In this document: positions 33,210-44,687 of the stretch, one piece after another
Layout: every line of letters starts with the position of its first letter
Position numbering within the stretch: the first letter of the stretch is position 1
NCBI GenBank assembly: GCA_020310875.1
Contig: CM035431.1
Coordinates: 15,429,883 to 15,493,882 of the forward strand
Direction of reading: 5' to 3'
Origin: Ceratopteris richardii
Taxonomy: Eukaryota > Streptophyta > Polypodiopsida > Polypodiales > Pteridaceae
Length of the DNA stretch: 64,000 bases
The notes under the pieces: generated by a model
Seen by the model: the letters and a program-made list of their open reading frames with translations, nothing else
Databases searched by the model: none
What the model was told of the DNA's origin: nothing
Position numbers and translations under genes: made by a program

Positions 33210-34230
33210 AGGCTTCAAGGATAAAATTAAGAATTGTCATCTTATCTCATCTATTTAACTATATTCATATCAAAGTGGAAATTATTTTAGAATCAAATGC
33301 TGCTTGGAATCAATGAGTATGAACAAATTTATGCGAATTCACTAAGTCGTTTTCTTCGTGAATCATTAAAACCCAAGCATCGTAAGACAAATCTCCTTCG
33401 TTTACTGATGTACAAAATAGCATTTCAACAAGCATCAAAATTCATATTAGTGACCCCATCTTGAGAAACCCCAAGAGTTCTTTCTCCCAGATACTCTCTA
33501 CAACATGTAACAACATGTAGATCTATAACCAATTTTCGAGAGGGGATCATAGGCTTTTATTCTCGAAAACGAAATGATCTTTTAGAAATTTCTCATCATA
33601 TACTGAGCTTGAAGTTTCTAATTGATCATAAATTACAAACTCTTGTTCATGCTTATGCTTCTGTTCATCGCTCATGTTTCGATGATTGATGTATCTATTA
33701 AAAACCATGCAATATAAAATCAAAACGTGGTGCGAATCTATGGATTTTTGTATATTTGTATCACATGATTTGTATGATATTCTTTATAGATAAGGTACCA
33801 AACATCATGTTCTCTAAAATATAATAGAAAATGGAGAAAGTTTCACTTAATCATTTTCTAAAATATAATAGAAAATGTGCTTAATCGCCTCGTATTTGTG
33901 GTCTGGTTCCTATATCAATGAAATTTTGTTCATCATACTTCTTTCCCAAAGATAATTGAAGAATATGTTTGTAAAAGGATCATAGACATTATCTATGGTT
34001 CAAGATAAATGAATTTCCACTACCAAGCTTGAATATAGAGAAAGAAACAGAATCTTATTACTGCTACAAAGATCGAATATAAAGAAAGAAACAGAACTTA
34101 AGTAGTGTTAAAGACACTTTTTTCCATCAAAGAATCAACCATGAACAAGAAGAAGAGAGAGAAGAGAATTCGTTCACACAATGAAGTGTTCAAGGTATGA
34201 ATCTATGTATGAACATCATTTCTCATGTAT
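33210..34230. repeat. segmental duplication flank, arm 2
   Basis: Direct copy of 24309-25345. Small deletions occur (for example about 12 bp near 33733), plus scattered substitutions. It ends near 34230, where copia D RNase H begins. Confidence 0.85.
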
Positions 34231-34232
34231 CT

Positions 34233-34755
34233 TATGTTGTAGGAGTTCTTTCTCAATTTCTAAATTCACCAATTGATGTTCACCTCAAGGCTTTAGTGAT
34301 GCTGATTGGGCTAGTTCAAAGGAGGATAGAAGGAGCACATCTGGCTATGTCTTCATGCTAGGTCAAAGAGTCACTTCATGGATGTCCAAGAAGCAACCTA
34401 CAATTGCATTATCATTTACTGAGCCTGAGTACAAAGCTTTAGCACTGCTACATGTGAGATCATGTGGCTCAAGAAGCTCTTCAAGGACTTGGATGTTGAG
34501 GTCAAAGAGTTCACTCTATTTGGAGATAACATGTCAGGCATTCATCTAGCAAGCTACCCTTTGTTCCATGCAAGAAGCAAGCACATAGAGATACATTATC
34601 ACTTCATTAGAGAGAAGGTACTAGCAAAGGAAGTGGATATAAAGTACATCAACACAAAGGAGCAACTTGCAGATATCATGACCAAATTCATGGATGCAAG
34701 CAAGTTGGAGAACTTCAAAATCAACCTCAACATAAAGGAGATCAATGGAGACTAA
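34233..34755 (+). pseudogene. copia D RNase H
   Basis: A copia RNase H end with one frameshift. ADWASSKEDRRSTSGYVF and SKKQPTIALSFTEPEYKAL form the first half. A shift near 34460 leads to WLKKLFKDLDVEVKEFTLF, GDNMSG, SKHIEIHYHFIREKVLAKEV and EQLADIMTKFMDASKLE, stopping at TAA 34753-34755. The conserved D (ADWA), E (EPEY) and D (GDNMS) positions remain. The fragment starts abruptly at the segmental duplication edge, so RT and upstream parts are missing. Confidence 0.9.
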
Positions 34756-34760
34756 CACTT

Positions 34761-34775
34761 GAGCTTGAGGGGGAG
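34761..34775 (+). other. polypurine tract of copia D
   Basis: GAGCTTGAGGGGGAG directly before the LTR start TGTTAGAAATG. Confidence 0.88.
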
Positions 34776-35531
34776 TGTTAGAAATGTACAAGCTCAAATG
34801 TGTGTGAACCAAGGCTTAACTCAAGTGCCACATCATTTCACTTTTTGCTAAAGTCTACAAGTGCTTTGTCACGACTTTGTTAGCTAAAGATTCCATCTAC
34901 CTTGATTGAGAAAAGTGGGGATTTTGGAGGCATGATTTGAATTCAAATTCTACACCAACTTTTAGAGCATTATATAAGCAATAGCTTGGAAGAAAGTAGG
35001 AGTGTATACTCCAGGTCTAAGCTAGCCCCTAGCTAACCTATCCCCCTGCTTGCTGAAGTTTTCACTTTGTCTCAGATTTTGTATCACCTATATCTCTTTG
35101 CATAGTTGTCCGTTTCATGGGCAAGATAGCTCATCTTAAATATTTTGTTGTAAGCTTTCTTTTGAATATAATCTAGGTATCAAATGTTCCTTATCCTTGT
35201 TTATATTGAGCTTGAAAGCTCTCTGGTCTATCTCTGCATATTCCCCAACATATGTGTGTGAAGAGGTACACATAGGTGTAAGCTATTTGTTTGGGCATCT
35301 TTTGTTCTATCTTGTGCAAGGCGTTTGGCATAGCTCACATTGTCCAAATTTACTTATCTATGGCTTGTTGGAAAGCTTAGAGACTCTATTTGTACTATGC
35401 AAAATTTCATAGATGTAGTTCTTTGGTCCAGAGAGCAATTCAATTTTTGGCCGATTGTGGTAGTGAGTTGTTTGGTCCTAGGAAGGGCCTATCATTCTTC
35501 TGCTACAACTAGGAGTGGATATACTCCATCA
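34776..35531 (+). repeat. D-family 3' LTR
   Basis: Starts TGTTAGAAATGTACAAGCTC after the polypurine tract and ends near CTCCATCA at 35531. It is diverged from the D LTRs at 30760 and 36117 but shares motif order (GTGTGTGAACCAA, GAATTCAAA, GTGTATACTCCAGGTCTAAG, TATATTGAGCTTGAAAG). It is joined directly to a B RT fragment. Confidence 0.82.
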
Positions 35532-35532
35532 G

Positions 35533-36116
35533 TAGGGAGTGAAGCAAGCATCACGTACTTGGCATGAAAAGATACATGCCTACTTGATAGCCCATGGGTT
35601 TCATACCCCATAGACTTAAGAACAATGCAACTGAGATCATCTTATATGTTAAACATGCAGACAATATATTTCTGTTCATTTTTTTATATGTTGATGATAT
35701 GCTACTCACTAATCCTAACAAGAAGCATATTGTTAAGTCTAAGGCTGATTCACATGCCTATTTTAAGATACTAAATTTCAAGAATTGGCCTCATTATTTG
35801 TATATTAAATTTATGCAATCTCATGGGAGAAGAGAATTGTCTCAAATTAAAAACATTGAAAATTATTGCAATGTTTTTGCCTTAAAGATTGCAAATGTAC
35901 TGCTACTCCCATGGAGATAGGTTTATGTTTGAGTACTCGTGATTTTGGAAATGCATTTGATTTTGTACTCTATCAGCAAGCTATTGTATGTTTGATTTAT
36001 TTATGTAAAACCTTTGTTGATATTGATTTTGCCATCCCCTAAATGAGCACGTTCATGTAGAGCCCAATTGTGAAGCATTGGAAGGTAGTTAAATGCATAT
36101 TTCACTACTTTAGTGA
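35533..36116 (+). pseudogene. B-family RT fragment, second copy
   Basis: Duplicates 30176-30759. Contains EASITYLA/GVKQASRTWHEK-like sequence, then HADNIFLFIFLYVDDMLLTN and a degraded end of RT. Frameshifts break it. At this copy the codon that is TGA in the complete B element (48822) is TGT, as it is at 30182-30685. It is flanked on both sides by D LTRs. Confidence 0.88.
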
Positions 36117-36969
36117 TGTTAGAAATCTAGCAAGATCAAGTAAGTGAACCAATGATAAAGTTAAAAAGCCACTTTTCCAACACAATTGTTGAAGCCTTCA
36201 AACTATATCCACATTTTTTCAGCTAGTTATTCCAATGAGCATTATTGGAGAAAAGCTGGGAGTTTTGGAGGCCTCATGGGAATTCAAAATCTACAGCAAA
36301 CTTGAAGCATTATGAAAGGAGGAAAGTAAAGGCAATTCATGTACATCCTCTAGCATCATGTGTGTACTCGTGGGCTCCCTCTCATTTGATGTGTATACTC
36401 CAAGTCTGAGCTAGCCCTCTACTAGCTTGATCTTTGCATAGGTGAAGATACATATTTAAATATACCTCTTTGGGTACTTCCATGATTCATACCCAAGAAG
36501 TCTCACCTTGTTGCTACTCATTGAAGATTTTTTTTAGTATAATTAGCATAATTTTCTCATAGTCATTGATTATATTGAGCTTGAAAGGTCAGTGGTCTAG
36601 ACTCTACATATTTGCAAGCATATATGTTTGTAACATTGACCAAGGTACAAGCTATATATTTGGATAATTATTAGTGTATCTTGGGAAAGGAGGCTGATAT
36701 TCCTCCCATTATCTAATCTCAGTGATCTAAGGATTCTTTGGAAGATTAGAGCACCTATTTTGTGTGTGAAAAGTTTCAAAATTTAAATCATCTCTTTTAT
36801 AGAACAATTGGAGTTTTGGCTGACTATCATAGCCAAAACTATATTGTGTGTGAAAATTTGAAAGCTTAAATCATCTATTTTATAGAACAATTGAAGTTTT
36901 GGATGACTATAATAGTAGTCATCGCAAGGTCCATCTTATGTTGTAGTTAGAAGGTGATATAATTCATTA
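36117..36969 (+). repeat. D-family 5' LTR
   Basis: TGTTAGAAATCTAGC to TTCATTA, 853 bp, followed after one base by a good primer binding site. Homologous over its length with 30760-31609. Confidence 0.85.
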
Positions 36970-36970
36970 G

Positions 36971-36982
36971 TGGTATCAAAGC
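36971..36982 (+). other. primer binding site of copia D
   Basis: TGGTATCAAAGC, one base off the common TGGTATCAGAGC; initiator Met-tRNA priming is expected. Confidence 0.85.
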
Positions 36983-37450
36983 TCAAATATAAGCATTGTA
37001 GACATCAAGATGAGGCCTTGAATGTTTTTGAGAATGAAGTATTGAAGCAAAGGCTAGGAAGACTTTGGAGGAGTATTTGAAGCAAGGGGGGGCTTCCATG
37101 GTTACCCAAGGTTCAAAAGAAAAGTGGAGGCTTATGTGGAAAGTGATATATCATTCCTTCTCACATCTATGAGAATCGAAGGAGAAATTAGGTTCCATTA
37201 CATTTTCTTGTACACAATAGAGAAGTATAAGAATCCTATTGAAAAGCTTAACTACACTAACTACCAACCCTGGAAGATTCAAATCCCTAGCTTCCTTGTG
37301 GGAAAAGGTCTATCAGGGTTGGTTAATGGTCCCAAAGTGAAGCAATACATAGATCAACATACACCTACTAAAAATAAGAGAAGAAACACTAGAGAGTGGG
37401 AAGAAAGGGATAGGAGAGTGATCTTCACTATATCTAAACACATAGGCTAT
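36983..37450 (+). pseudogene. copia D leader and gag N-terminus
   Basis: A leader of about 140 bp is followed by an open frame 37124-37462. After a frame adjustment it includes EKLNYTNYQPWKIQI, the NY-x-W-x-IQ signature of the copia gag N-terminal domain, then a Lys/Arg-rich stretch and WEERDRRVIFTISKH. The frame runs into a B LTR at about 37451, so D gag is interrupted by a B insertion (nested). The remainder of D gag is not found beyond that insertion. Confidence 0.82.
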
Positions 37451-37672
37451 TTTTATATTTAAGTAGTGATGTGTGCAAGCACACTTAGGACCATGGGGTA
37501 ATTATTTCCCTTTCTAGGATGTTTTTTCCCCGTCTTATATATAGGTCCATAACCCAAATGGGTAAATTATGTTCCTATATTTACTTGGTAATACATTCAA
37601 TAATGTTGTGCTCTAAGCTTCTTCTTCCTCCTTGTGTTGATCATGTGCTTCCTCAGACCTCAAACTCCAACA
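37451..37672 (+). repeat. B-family 5' LTR inside copia D gag
   Basis: From TTTTATATTTAAGTAGTGATG to ACTCCAACA. The first bases (TGTTGA) are lost or altered. The primer binding site TGGTATTAGAGC follows at 37675-37686 with one change. Confidence 0.85.
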
Positions 37673-39186
37673 ATTGGTATTAGAGCAACTTGCACCTTCA
37701 TCTAGGGCTTTGTTGACACCCCTCTAATCAAATTCTTAGAATCACACAAAAATTGATGAGCATGCTCAAGGTGATAAGTATTTCAAAATTTCTTCCCTTT
37801 GTGGCATCGAAATTCTAATCTCAACTTATTTCTAATACACTATGCCAATGACTATGCATGTAATTGCATCCTTTTGTGCTAAACATATATAAAGGTTTTG
37901 ATTCACTAATACAAGTGGCTCAAAGTCTACTACATGTTTACCAGAGCTCCATAGGGTGCTTCTATTCAACTATTTTATATACAAACATTGTTTTGCATCA
38001 GGGTAGTCAATCACTAGTCATGGTTGACAGAATTTATGTATTCTGTATGTTGGTTATTGAAAATAAGTTGGATGTTAAAAAGTACCCAATCTAGGCATAT
38101 ATGATGGATCATGTATTGGTAGAAAATGGGTTCTTGAATATTTTGCACGACGTTAAAAAATGTTATATTGCACTTGCAAATATAGTTTTGAAGATGATGC
38201 AGATGGCATTGAAGATGATGATACTCAAATTCTTATTTGTGTTGTGGTTTCTATTGCACAAGTGTAGAGAAATTTTGTTTGGATGGTGGAGATGCTCAGA
38301 CACATGAGTTGATAGATTTGTTTGTCAAAGGTTCCATTATCCCTTACATTCACTCTTGCAAAACAGTAAAGAATGGTTGGAATACACTTAGCACTTTATA
38401 CTAGGCATTAAATGAGGCTCCTACTGCTTATCTCCAAAAGCATTTGGAGAGTAAGCATATGAATGAAGGAGATTGTATGGATAGTTCTTGGCAAAGATCA
38501 AATATTTGGAGTTTTTTTTTTTATGAAGTCTTGCAAAAATAGTTCACGTTGTATAGATTGTTCTTAATGGTATCCGAGATTCATATCAAACTTTTGCATC
38601 TACTCTTTGATTCAGCATGAAAAGCAATTGAAATGCCTTAAGAGTTGAGGAGTTAGTCTACATTTTTGTGCAAGAAGATTGATACATGCAAAAACAATCG
38701 ATCATGCATGTTGCAGATCAAGCCTTCTTAGCTAACCATAATGGAAAAGGAAAATGGAGCCCATATACTAGTACAAAGAAATATGCTAATGTTGCACAAT
38801 TGAAGAATGAAAACAAAGATGATAAGGAAACATAAAAGCAGAACCACTCTTTATGATCATATCATTAATAGTTGTTCAAAACTAGTCCCAGAAGAGGCAA
38901 AGAAGAAAGAGGCTAGAGTAGTTGTGGAGACCTCTATACCTAAAACAAAGTCTACTATTTTTTTTTCGAATGAAGAATGGGCATTTCTTATTGTTTGCAA
39001 CTTTGACCGGTATCATGGGTAGTCTATTTCTAAAGTAGAATTAGATGTTTGGCACTTTGATAGTGGGATAACCAAACATATTACCTCACAATATTGTTTC
39101 TTTAGTTCACTTGAGCCTACCCTTATAGGGAACACAATCACATGTGCTAACAACTCCTCTTATCACCATTTTATTGCAAAGATTAG
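37673..39186 (+). pseudogene. B-family leader, gag and protease start, decayed
   Basis: Follows the complete B element from leader to protease. The gag start is near 38020 (MVDRIYVFCMLVIENKLDV-like), the gag middle has VQIVLN-like and TFASTL-like segments near 38540-38610, and a Lys-rich region lies near 38880. Protease is WHFDSGITKHITSQ-like at about 39050-39090. Many stops. It ends at about 39186 in the early protease region where unrelated DNA begins, and the rest of this B copy is not visible nearby. Confidence 0.87.
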
Positions 39187-39402
39187 TCCTCGGTGTCAAT
39201 ATGAAGGTTTCCCTGAGTAACGCCACTACCAGGAGCTCCATGCTAGGGTTTCTTCTCGATGGCAATGCGTTCAATAGTTCATCAGGTTTCAAAGCTCCAC
39301 ATCCATGTCTATATCATCCTTAGTGTGCACTCGTCTCGCTGACGTGTTCTTGTGCCTTTCTCTCCCCCCACGGGGGGAGGGGGGCACAATGCCTTTGAAC
39401 AT
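39187..39402. other. unassigned 216 bp segment with GC-rich hairpin
   Basis: More GC-rich than its neighbours. CTCCCCCC and GGGGGGAG at 39362-39379 form a tight hairpin. A short minus frame (39107-39292, MKPDELLNALPSRR-like) crosses the B junction and is not trusted. It may be the flank of element I. Confidence 0.4.
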
Positions 39403-39815
39403 TGTTTCTAACTCACCATCTCAAATGGAGATTCTCATGAGGAAGGAGATAAGGAAGAGAGCTCACACACACACTCTCACTCTCAAGGAGAAGCACACAC
39501 ACAGATTGAGGCAAGGAAGAATAATCTTCTTCTTCTTCTTCTTCTATTACATGAAAGGAATGTACAAGAATGACCTAAAAACAAGAATACAACAAGTGCA
39601 ATATATAAAGATCAGTACATAAGGAAAAAACCTAATATCCGCGAATGAGTGAGCTGGCAAGAAACAAATGTGCCACCACTCTCTGTAGATAAATCTAATA
39701 AAGCTCAATGAAGTATCCCTGACATATATCGGTATGACCACTATACATGTCAGAGAAACAAAAAACTAGTACGTGTCATCCTGGATCATCACATATTGAG
39801 CTTAATATCTCAACA
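39403..39815 (-). repeat. 3' LTR of copia I
   Basis: On the minus strand, TGTTGAGATATTAAGC follows the polypurine tract and the proposed end is TTAGAAACA at 39403, giving 413 bp. A TATA-like CTTTATATATTG lies near 39600. It includes a (TCT)7 microsatellite at 39525-39545 and CA-rich runs. The outer end rests only on the terminal TG/CA, because the 5' LTR is missing. Confidence 0.65.
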
Positions 39816-42240
39816 CTCCCCCTCAAGCTCAACGCCATATCCTGTAATCCAAGCATCTCTCGAAACTTCTTTAACTTCTCAGCTCCAAGTGCTTTGGTGA
39901 AAATATCAGCAACCTGCTCATCTGTTCTCACATAAACAAGATCAATATCACCTGCTAATACCTTCTCTCTGATGAAGTGATAATGTACCTCGATATGCTT
40001 TGTTCTAGCATGGAAAACAGGGTTCCGTGCTAACTGTATGCTGCTAAGATTATCACAATAGATAGTGATAGGCTTTTGCACTTCCACACCTAAATCTGCA
40101 AGTAACATCTCCAGCCATGATGCCTCACATGCTGCCATTGCAGCACCTCTATACTCAGCCTCTGTACTCGACAAATCAACAGTGGGTTGCTTCTTGCTGC
40201 TCCATGTAATAGTTGCACCTCCAAGTGAGAAAAGAAAGCCACTAGTAGATCTTCTATCTGGAGTACTACCAGCCCAATCTGCATCGGTGTATCCATGAAC
40301 CTGCGACTCCACACCAGCTTCATAAACCAATGCATAATCCAAAGTAGCACTCACATAACGTAGAGTGCGCCTCAGAGCATCCAAATGTGGCTTCCTTCAA
40401 ACCTGCATAAACTGACTTTCAAGTCCAACAGTATAACTTAGATCAAGCCTTGTAATTGTGAGATATATAAGACTTCCCACAATTTTCCTATACATAGTAG
40501 CATTTTCCAATGCTTCACCTGATGTAGTATCCAATTTCAAATTCTGATCTAATGGCATAGAAATTAGCTTACAATCAGCCATACCATACTTTTGCAGCAT
40601 ATTCAAGGCATATTGCCTTTGCGACATCCATATACCTGTTTTTGTGTGTATAAACTCAATGCCCAAGAAATAGCGTAGCACACCAAGATCTTTCATGTCG
40701 AATTCCTGCATAAGAATTTTCTTTACCTCTTTGATGCTTTCTTCATTATCACCACCTACAATCAGGACATCAACATAAATAGCCACAATAGTGATGCCAT
40801 CATCAGCCTTCCTTGCATATAGTGAGTGATCTGCATCACACATAGAGAACCCATTGTTGGTTAAGTAATCAGCAATCCTTGCATGCCATGCAGGAGGGGC
40901 TTGCTTCAGCCCATACAAAGCCTTTTGCAACCTACAAACATATTCTGGATGCTTTGAATCTTCATATCCTTGTGGCTGGTCCATATATACTTCTTCCTGT
41001 AACTCACCATGTAGGAAAGCATTCTTCACATCCATCTAATGGAAAGTCCATCCTTTTGCTGTAGCTAATGCAACAAGTGTTCTGACAGTAGACATTTTAG
41101 CTACAGGGCTGAATGTTTCCTCATAATCAATGCCATATGTCTGTGCATAACCTTTAGCTACCAATCCTGCTTTATACCTGCTTATGCTACCATCAGCATT
41201 ATGCTTTACCTTGTAAACCCATTTGCAGCCTATGGATTTCTTTCCTTGTGGCAATGGAACCAGCTTCCATGTATCATTTCCATAAAGTGTAGCCATCTCC
41301 TCATCCATAGCTTTTTCCCAATCTGCATTACCAATTGCATCTTCAAAACAAGAAGGTTCAGCATCTTGTATTACCTTTGTCATGTAGGCACAATGGCGAG
41401 CCATCTAACTATCATATGTCAATCGTTGCACTAAATTACGCATCCCCCCAGATCTTCTTGGTCCTAGGCCACTTCTTCTTGTATCATCTGCATGTGCCCT
41501 TCTTACTCCTGGAGTCTTCACAGAGGGAAATCCAAGTTCCTCATCAATACTCTTTTCTAAACCACTTGAATCTCCATCTACATCTTCAAAACCTGCACCT
41601 GTTTTACTACCAGCAGGAAGCTTTTCTTTACCTTTCTTGGATATATTTGATGAATTTGCTGGATTGAAATTTCCATGCAATCTTCCACTCCATGGATTTG
41701 AGTTGGAACTATTGCTTGGTGATGCATCCGGTCCACTCAAAACTTGAGATTCTGCACTAGATTTTTCAGCATTTTCTTTGTCATTTGGTTCAAGATTCAG
41801 TCCTTCTTTGGCATCTACATAGAAGCTTGACATTTCATCAAATAACACATCTTTGCTCACCTTCACCTGTCGTGTGAGTGGGTTATAACATTTGTACCCC
41901 TTTTGCTCAAGGGAATATCCAATGAAGACACATTTTTCTGCTTTCGGATCAAGCTTCGTCCTCAACTCATCTGGAACATGTACATATGAAATACAGCCAA
42001 AAACTTTTAGATGTGATAAGTTTGGCTTTTTACCTGTAAACTTCTCTTCAGGTGTTACTTGATGTACAGCAGCATTCAGAGTTCTGTTCATGATGTATAT
42101 AGCAGTATGCACAGCTTCTGCCCAATAACAATGAGGCATATTCTTATCAGCCATCAAGGCTCTTGCTATTTTTGCAATATGTCTATTTTTGCGTTCAGCA
42201 ACACCATTCTGTTGGTGTGTTCTATCCTCAAGATTTGCAT
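39776..42240 (-). pseudogene. copia I integrase end-RT-RNase H, one frame with three stops
   Basis: From right: NGVAERKNRHIAKIARALM (integrase, with catalytic Glu), then TPEEKFTGKKPNLSHLKVFG and the GKGY-type tail to a TAG at 41405. RT covers 41036-41404 (WKLVPLPQGKKSIGCKWVYK) to TAG at 41036-41038, and 40397-41035 ([37 protein letters not shown] instead of YVDD) to TGA at 40397-40399. RNase H is at 39776-40384 (ADWAGSTPDRRSTSG, SSTEAEYRG, YCDNLSSIQLA, ADIFTKALGAEKL). All four open pieces share one frame. The last ~37 bases run past the polypurine tract into the LTR. The 5' half is missing: beyond 42240 repeat X begins. Confidence 0.92.
39816..39830 (-). other. polypurine tract of copia I
   Basis: On the minus strand, GAGCTTGAGGGGGAG-like sequence immediately before TGTTGAGATATT. 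It lies inside the 3' end of the RNase H frame. Confidence 0.8.
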
Positions 42241-42250
42241 CTCATGTTAA

Positions 42251-42905
42251 CAATTAAGGTACATATTCTCTTTATGCACACAGGTACTACTTGAAGTTTA
42301 TGGAGGCAGTGCCATCTATATCAGGAGGAGTCCTATTCGGCATATCTAAAGGAGAATCAGTACATGTATGCTATATGCATATTTGGATGAGGTGTTCGAC
42401 AAGGTATATTCACATGAGTATGAGGATTTCTGACAGCAAACTTGTTAGCATTCTTTGCTACTTTTGTAAGTATGTGATATTTCACACATGTATCTGACTT
42501 ACAGTCCTCCATAGCCTAAAATCAGATGAGGGTTTGTTGATTATCAGTTTTAGACTGATCCTTCCTCTTTCTGTCACTCATATTCACTCTTCTACAACCT
42601 ATCAAGTCACACATCTCATATATATTCAGATTTCTGTCCATACATCTGAATATGTTTGTTATATTTGTACATACACTCTTCCATCTATTTCCGTTCACAT
42701 AGAGTGGTTAAGAGTTTTGCTCCCACATTGTGTGAGCAGTGGCTTATGTAACACTTTACACATGTTGTCTAATCCTTCTCTATCTTTGTCTCATCATTTG
42801 TATGATTAAATGTGGTATGTTCATGTTTTGTCAATATTGGAAGATTGCTGGAATTTATGTTGTTGATCCTGGAAATATGGAACTTGGACCTGTGGTATTA
42901 GTTAT
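42251..42905 (+). repeat. repeat X, copy 1
   Basis: About 650 bp that matches 63313-64000 in direct orientation with moderate divergence (ACATATTCTCTTTATGCACA, TTTGGATGAGGTGTT, GCAAACTTGTTAGCATTCTTTG, CACATAGAGTGGTT, TGTTCATGTTTTGTCAATATT). Identity of the element is unknown; it could be an LTR or 3' region of an undescribed family. It starts right at the truncation of copia I and ends just before a B fragment. A reading frame near 42258-42470 is shared with copy 2. Confidence 0.8.
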
Positions 42906-42924
42906 GGACCTACTAAATTTCCAA

Positions 42925-43490
42925 CAGTTTTATCCCATGAGAGGATCACTACCGCCAGATTTGCATGCTTTTTTTACAATGATTGGGCTGGTTGCTATGA
43001 CACTCGTGTGACCACTAGTGGATTTTGCTTCATGCTTGGTAGCTCATGTATATCTTGGTTGAGCAAGAAGCAAACTACTCTAGCCACTTCTAGTTGTGAG
43101 GCTGAGTATAGGGCAACTTTCACAACGACTGTTGAGTGTGTGTGGCTCAGACACCTTATGGATGATTTGGGTGTTGGTCAGTCTTCAGTGACAGTCAGAG
43201 TGCATTGGCAATTGTGAGGAACCCTATGTTCCATGCTTGCACTAAGCACATTGAGGTGCATTATCATTATGTTAGGGAGGGGTTCTTTACTGGGGAGATC
43301 AGCTTGGCATATGTGCCCATGTAGGAGAACATTGCAGACCTTTTACAAAGGCTCTGTCTTGGGAGAAGTTTGAAGCTTTCCGCAAAGCTTTGGGCCTACT
43401 TCCTTTTGTGGATTGATTCCACATAGCTTGGCACTTCCTTATGCATGAGCGCCAACTCCTTGTTCACCGCATCACTCCTAGGGGGGGATT
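42925..43490 (+). pseudogene. B-family RNase H fragment
   Basis: Follows the end of the B polyprotein: TTSGFCFMLGSSCISWLSKK, TTLATSSCEAEYRATFTT and VECVWLRHLMDDLGVGQSS in an open frame 43008-43217. A deletion then removes the FTDSQS region's start. Two further shifts and a TAG lead through FHACTKHIEVHYHYVREG to the C-terminus LPFVD. A polypurine-type run (CTAGGGGGGGATT) ends it at 43490. Confidence 0.9.
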
Positions 43491-43719
43491 TGTTGATATA
43501 TTTAGGTAGTGATGTGTGTGAACACTCTACGACTGTCGGGGCATTTTTCCCTCTTTAGGAGGTTTTTTTCCCTCGACTTGTATATATGCTTATTGCCCTA
43601 ATGGGCTACATATCTTTGTACATTCTAGTGGTAATACATTCAGCATTGTGTGTTGTTTTCCAAGCTTCTTCTTCTTCCTTGTGTTGTTTGCATGCTTCTA
43701 TAGACATCTAACTCCAGCA
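43491..43719 (+). repeat. B-family 3' LTR
   Basis: TGTTGATATATTTAGG to CTCCAGCA, 229 bp, similar to the complete element's LTR. Too diverged from the LTR at 37451 to be its obvious partner. Confidence 0.9.
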
Positions 43720-44682
43720 CTAGACTGTAGCCAATGCTAGGACACCAATCACCACTTCTTGCTAATGTAATATCAATCAAGTATCTGATTTCTCCATTGA
43801 ACATTAAGAGCGACCCTAATGCAAACAATTTCGACTCATCTCATGGAAAGAACATTCCCACCCACTGCAGGGATGCACTAGAACATACAAAGACTTACCA
43901 ATACAAAACCCCAATGCACTGCTATAATTCGGAACCCAAATACTCCAACGTAATGTACAAAAATCCCAATCCTAGGCCCTAGATGAAACAAATGAGACCC
44001 CAAGCCCCTAGAGGACCATGTTATAGATGGTAGGGATATCACTTCATATGTGAGTACCCACATCCCTCAGCTAGCAGGTCAACCACATTATCTTACTATT
44101 CAAACATATTGTTCAGAGTGTGGTAAAGAACACATTATACATGAGTGTCCAAAGAACCTAGCTAATGCCTTGAAGATAACTCCAATAAATGTGATAGGAA
44201 TAGTGTAAGGCTCAAATGGATCTCCGCCCACCTTACTGCCCATTCACGTAATTGGTAGAGCATAAGCATTACAACAAGCTTAGTAAGGAAGCCAAGAGAA
44301 AGCCTCATAGTCTAGTGAGATAGAAGATTGTAGCAAAAAGAAAACCAAGAAATGGAGAGACTATAGAAAGTTAATCAGCTGAAAATGGTCCAAGAAGCTA
44401 GCAGAGCTACAAGGTAGTATGAAAGAGACCGAGGCAAAGATTGTAGACCTAGCATCCTAGGTCCCCTCAGAGACTTCATCTTTGTTGAAGTAAGGATACG
44501 TGCTAGCAAATCCTATTCCAGAAGAATAAGACATGATGTTCAAAGCCTGTCAGGCACCGTTGAGAGTACCTAATGCAATAGAATTAGAAAAAAGCTACCC
44601 TAGAGTAGACTTAGAGGTAGAAAGAACCAACCTATGCATCAGGATGGTCGAACTAGCTTAGACAATGTTCGAGGCTATCCAA
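43720..44682 (+). pseudogene. Ty3/gypsy-like gag remnant with zinc knuckles (left part)
   Basis: Decayed coding DNA with a clear zinc knuckle near 44108-44155 (YCSECGKEHIIHECPK, C-x2-C-x3-H-x4-C). A degraded one precedes it near 44018-44060 (PCYRW, stop, GYHFICEYP). Asn/Pro-rich gag-like sequence lies upstream (43734-43982). Together with 49848-51700, which carries a retropepsin-like segment, this reads as a gypsy gag-protease that the complete B element interrupted at 44683-44687. Family assignment rests on a few motifs. Confidence 0.65.
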
Positions 44683-44687
44683 CTTTT
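44683..44687. repeat. target site duplication of the complete B element, left
   Basis: CTTTT directly before the 5' LTR, identical to 49843-49847. Five bases is the usual Ty1/copia length. Confidence 0.9.

Noticed and set aside
37451-43719. B pieces at 37451-39186 and 42925-43719 as the two ends of one element split by copia I
   Set aside because: The order and strand fit, but the two LTRs (37451-37672 and 43491-43719) look too different from each other to be a pair; equal age would be needed.
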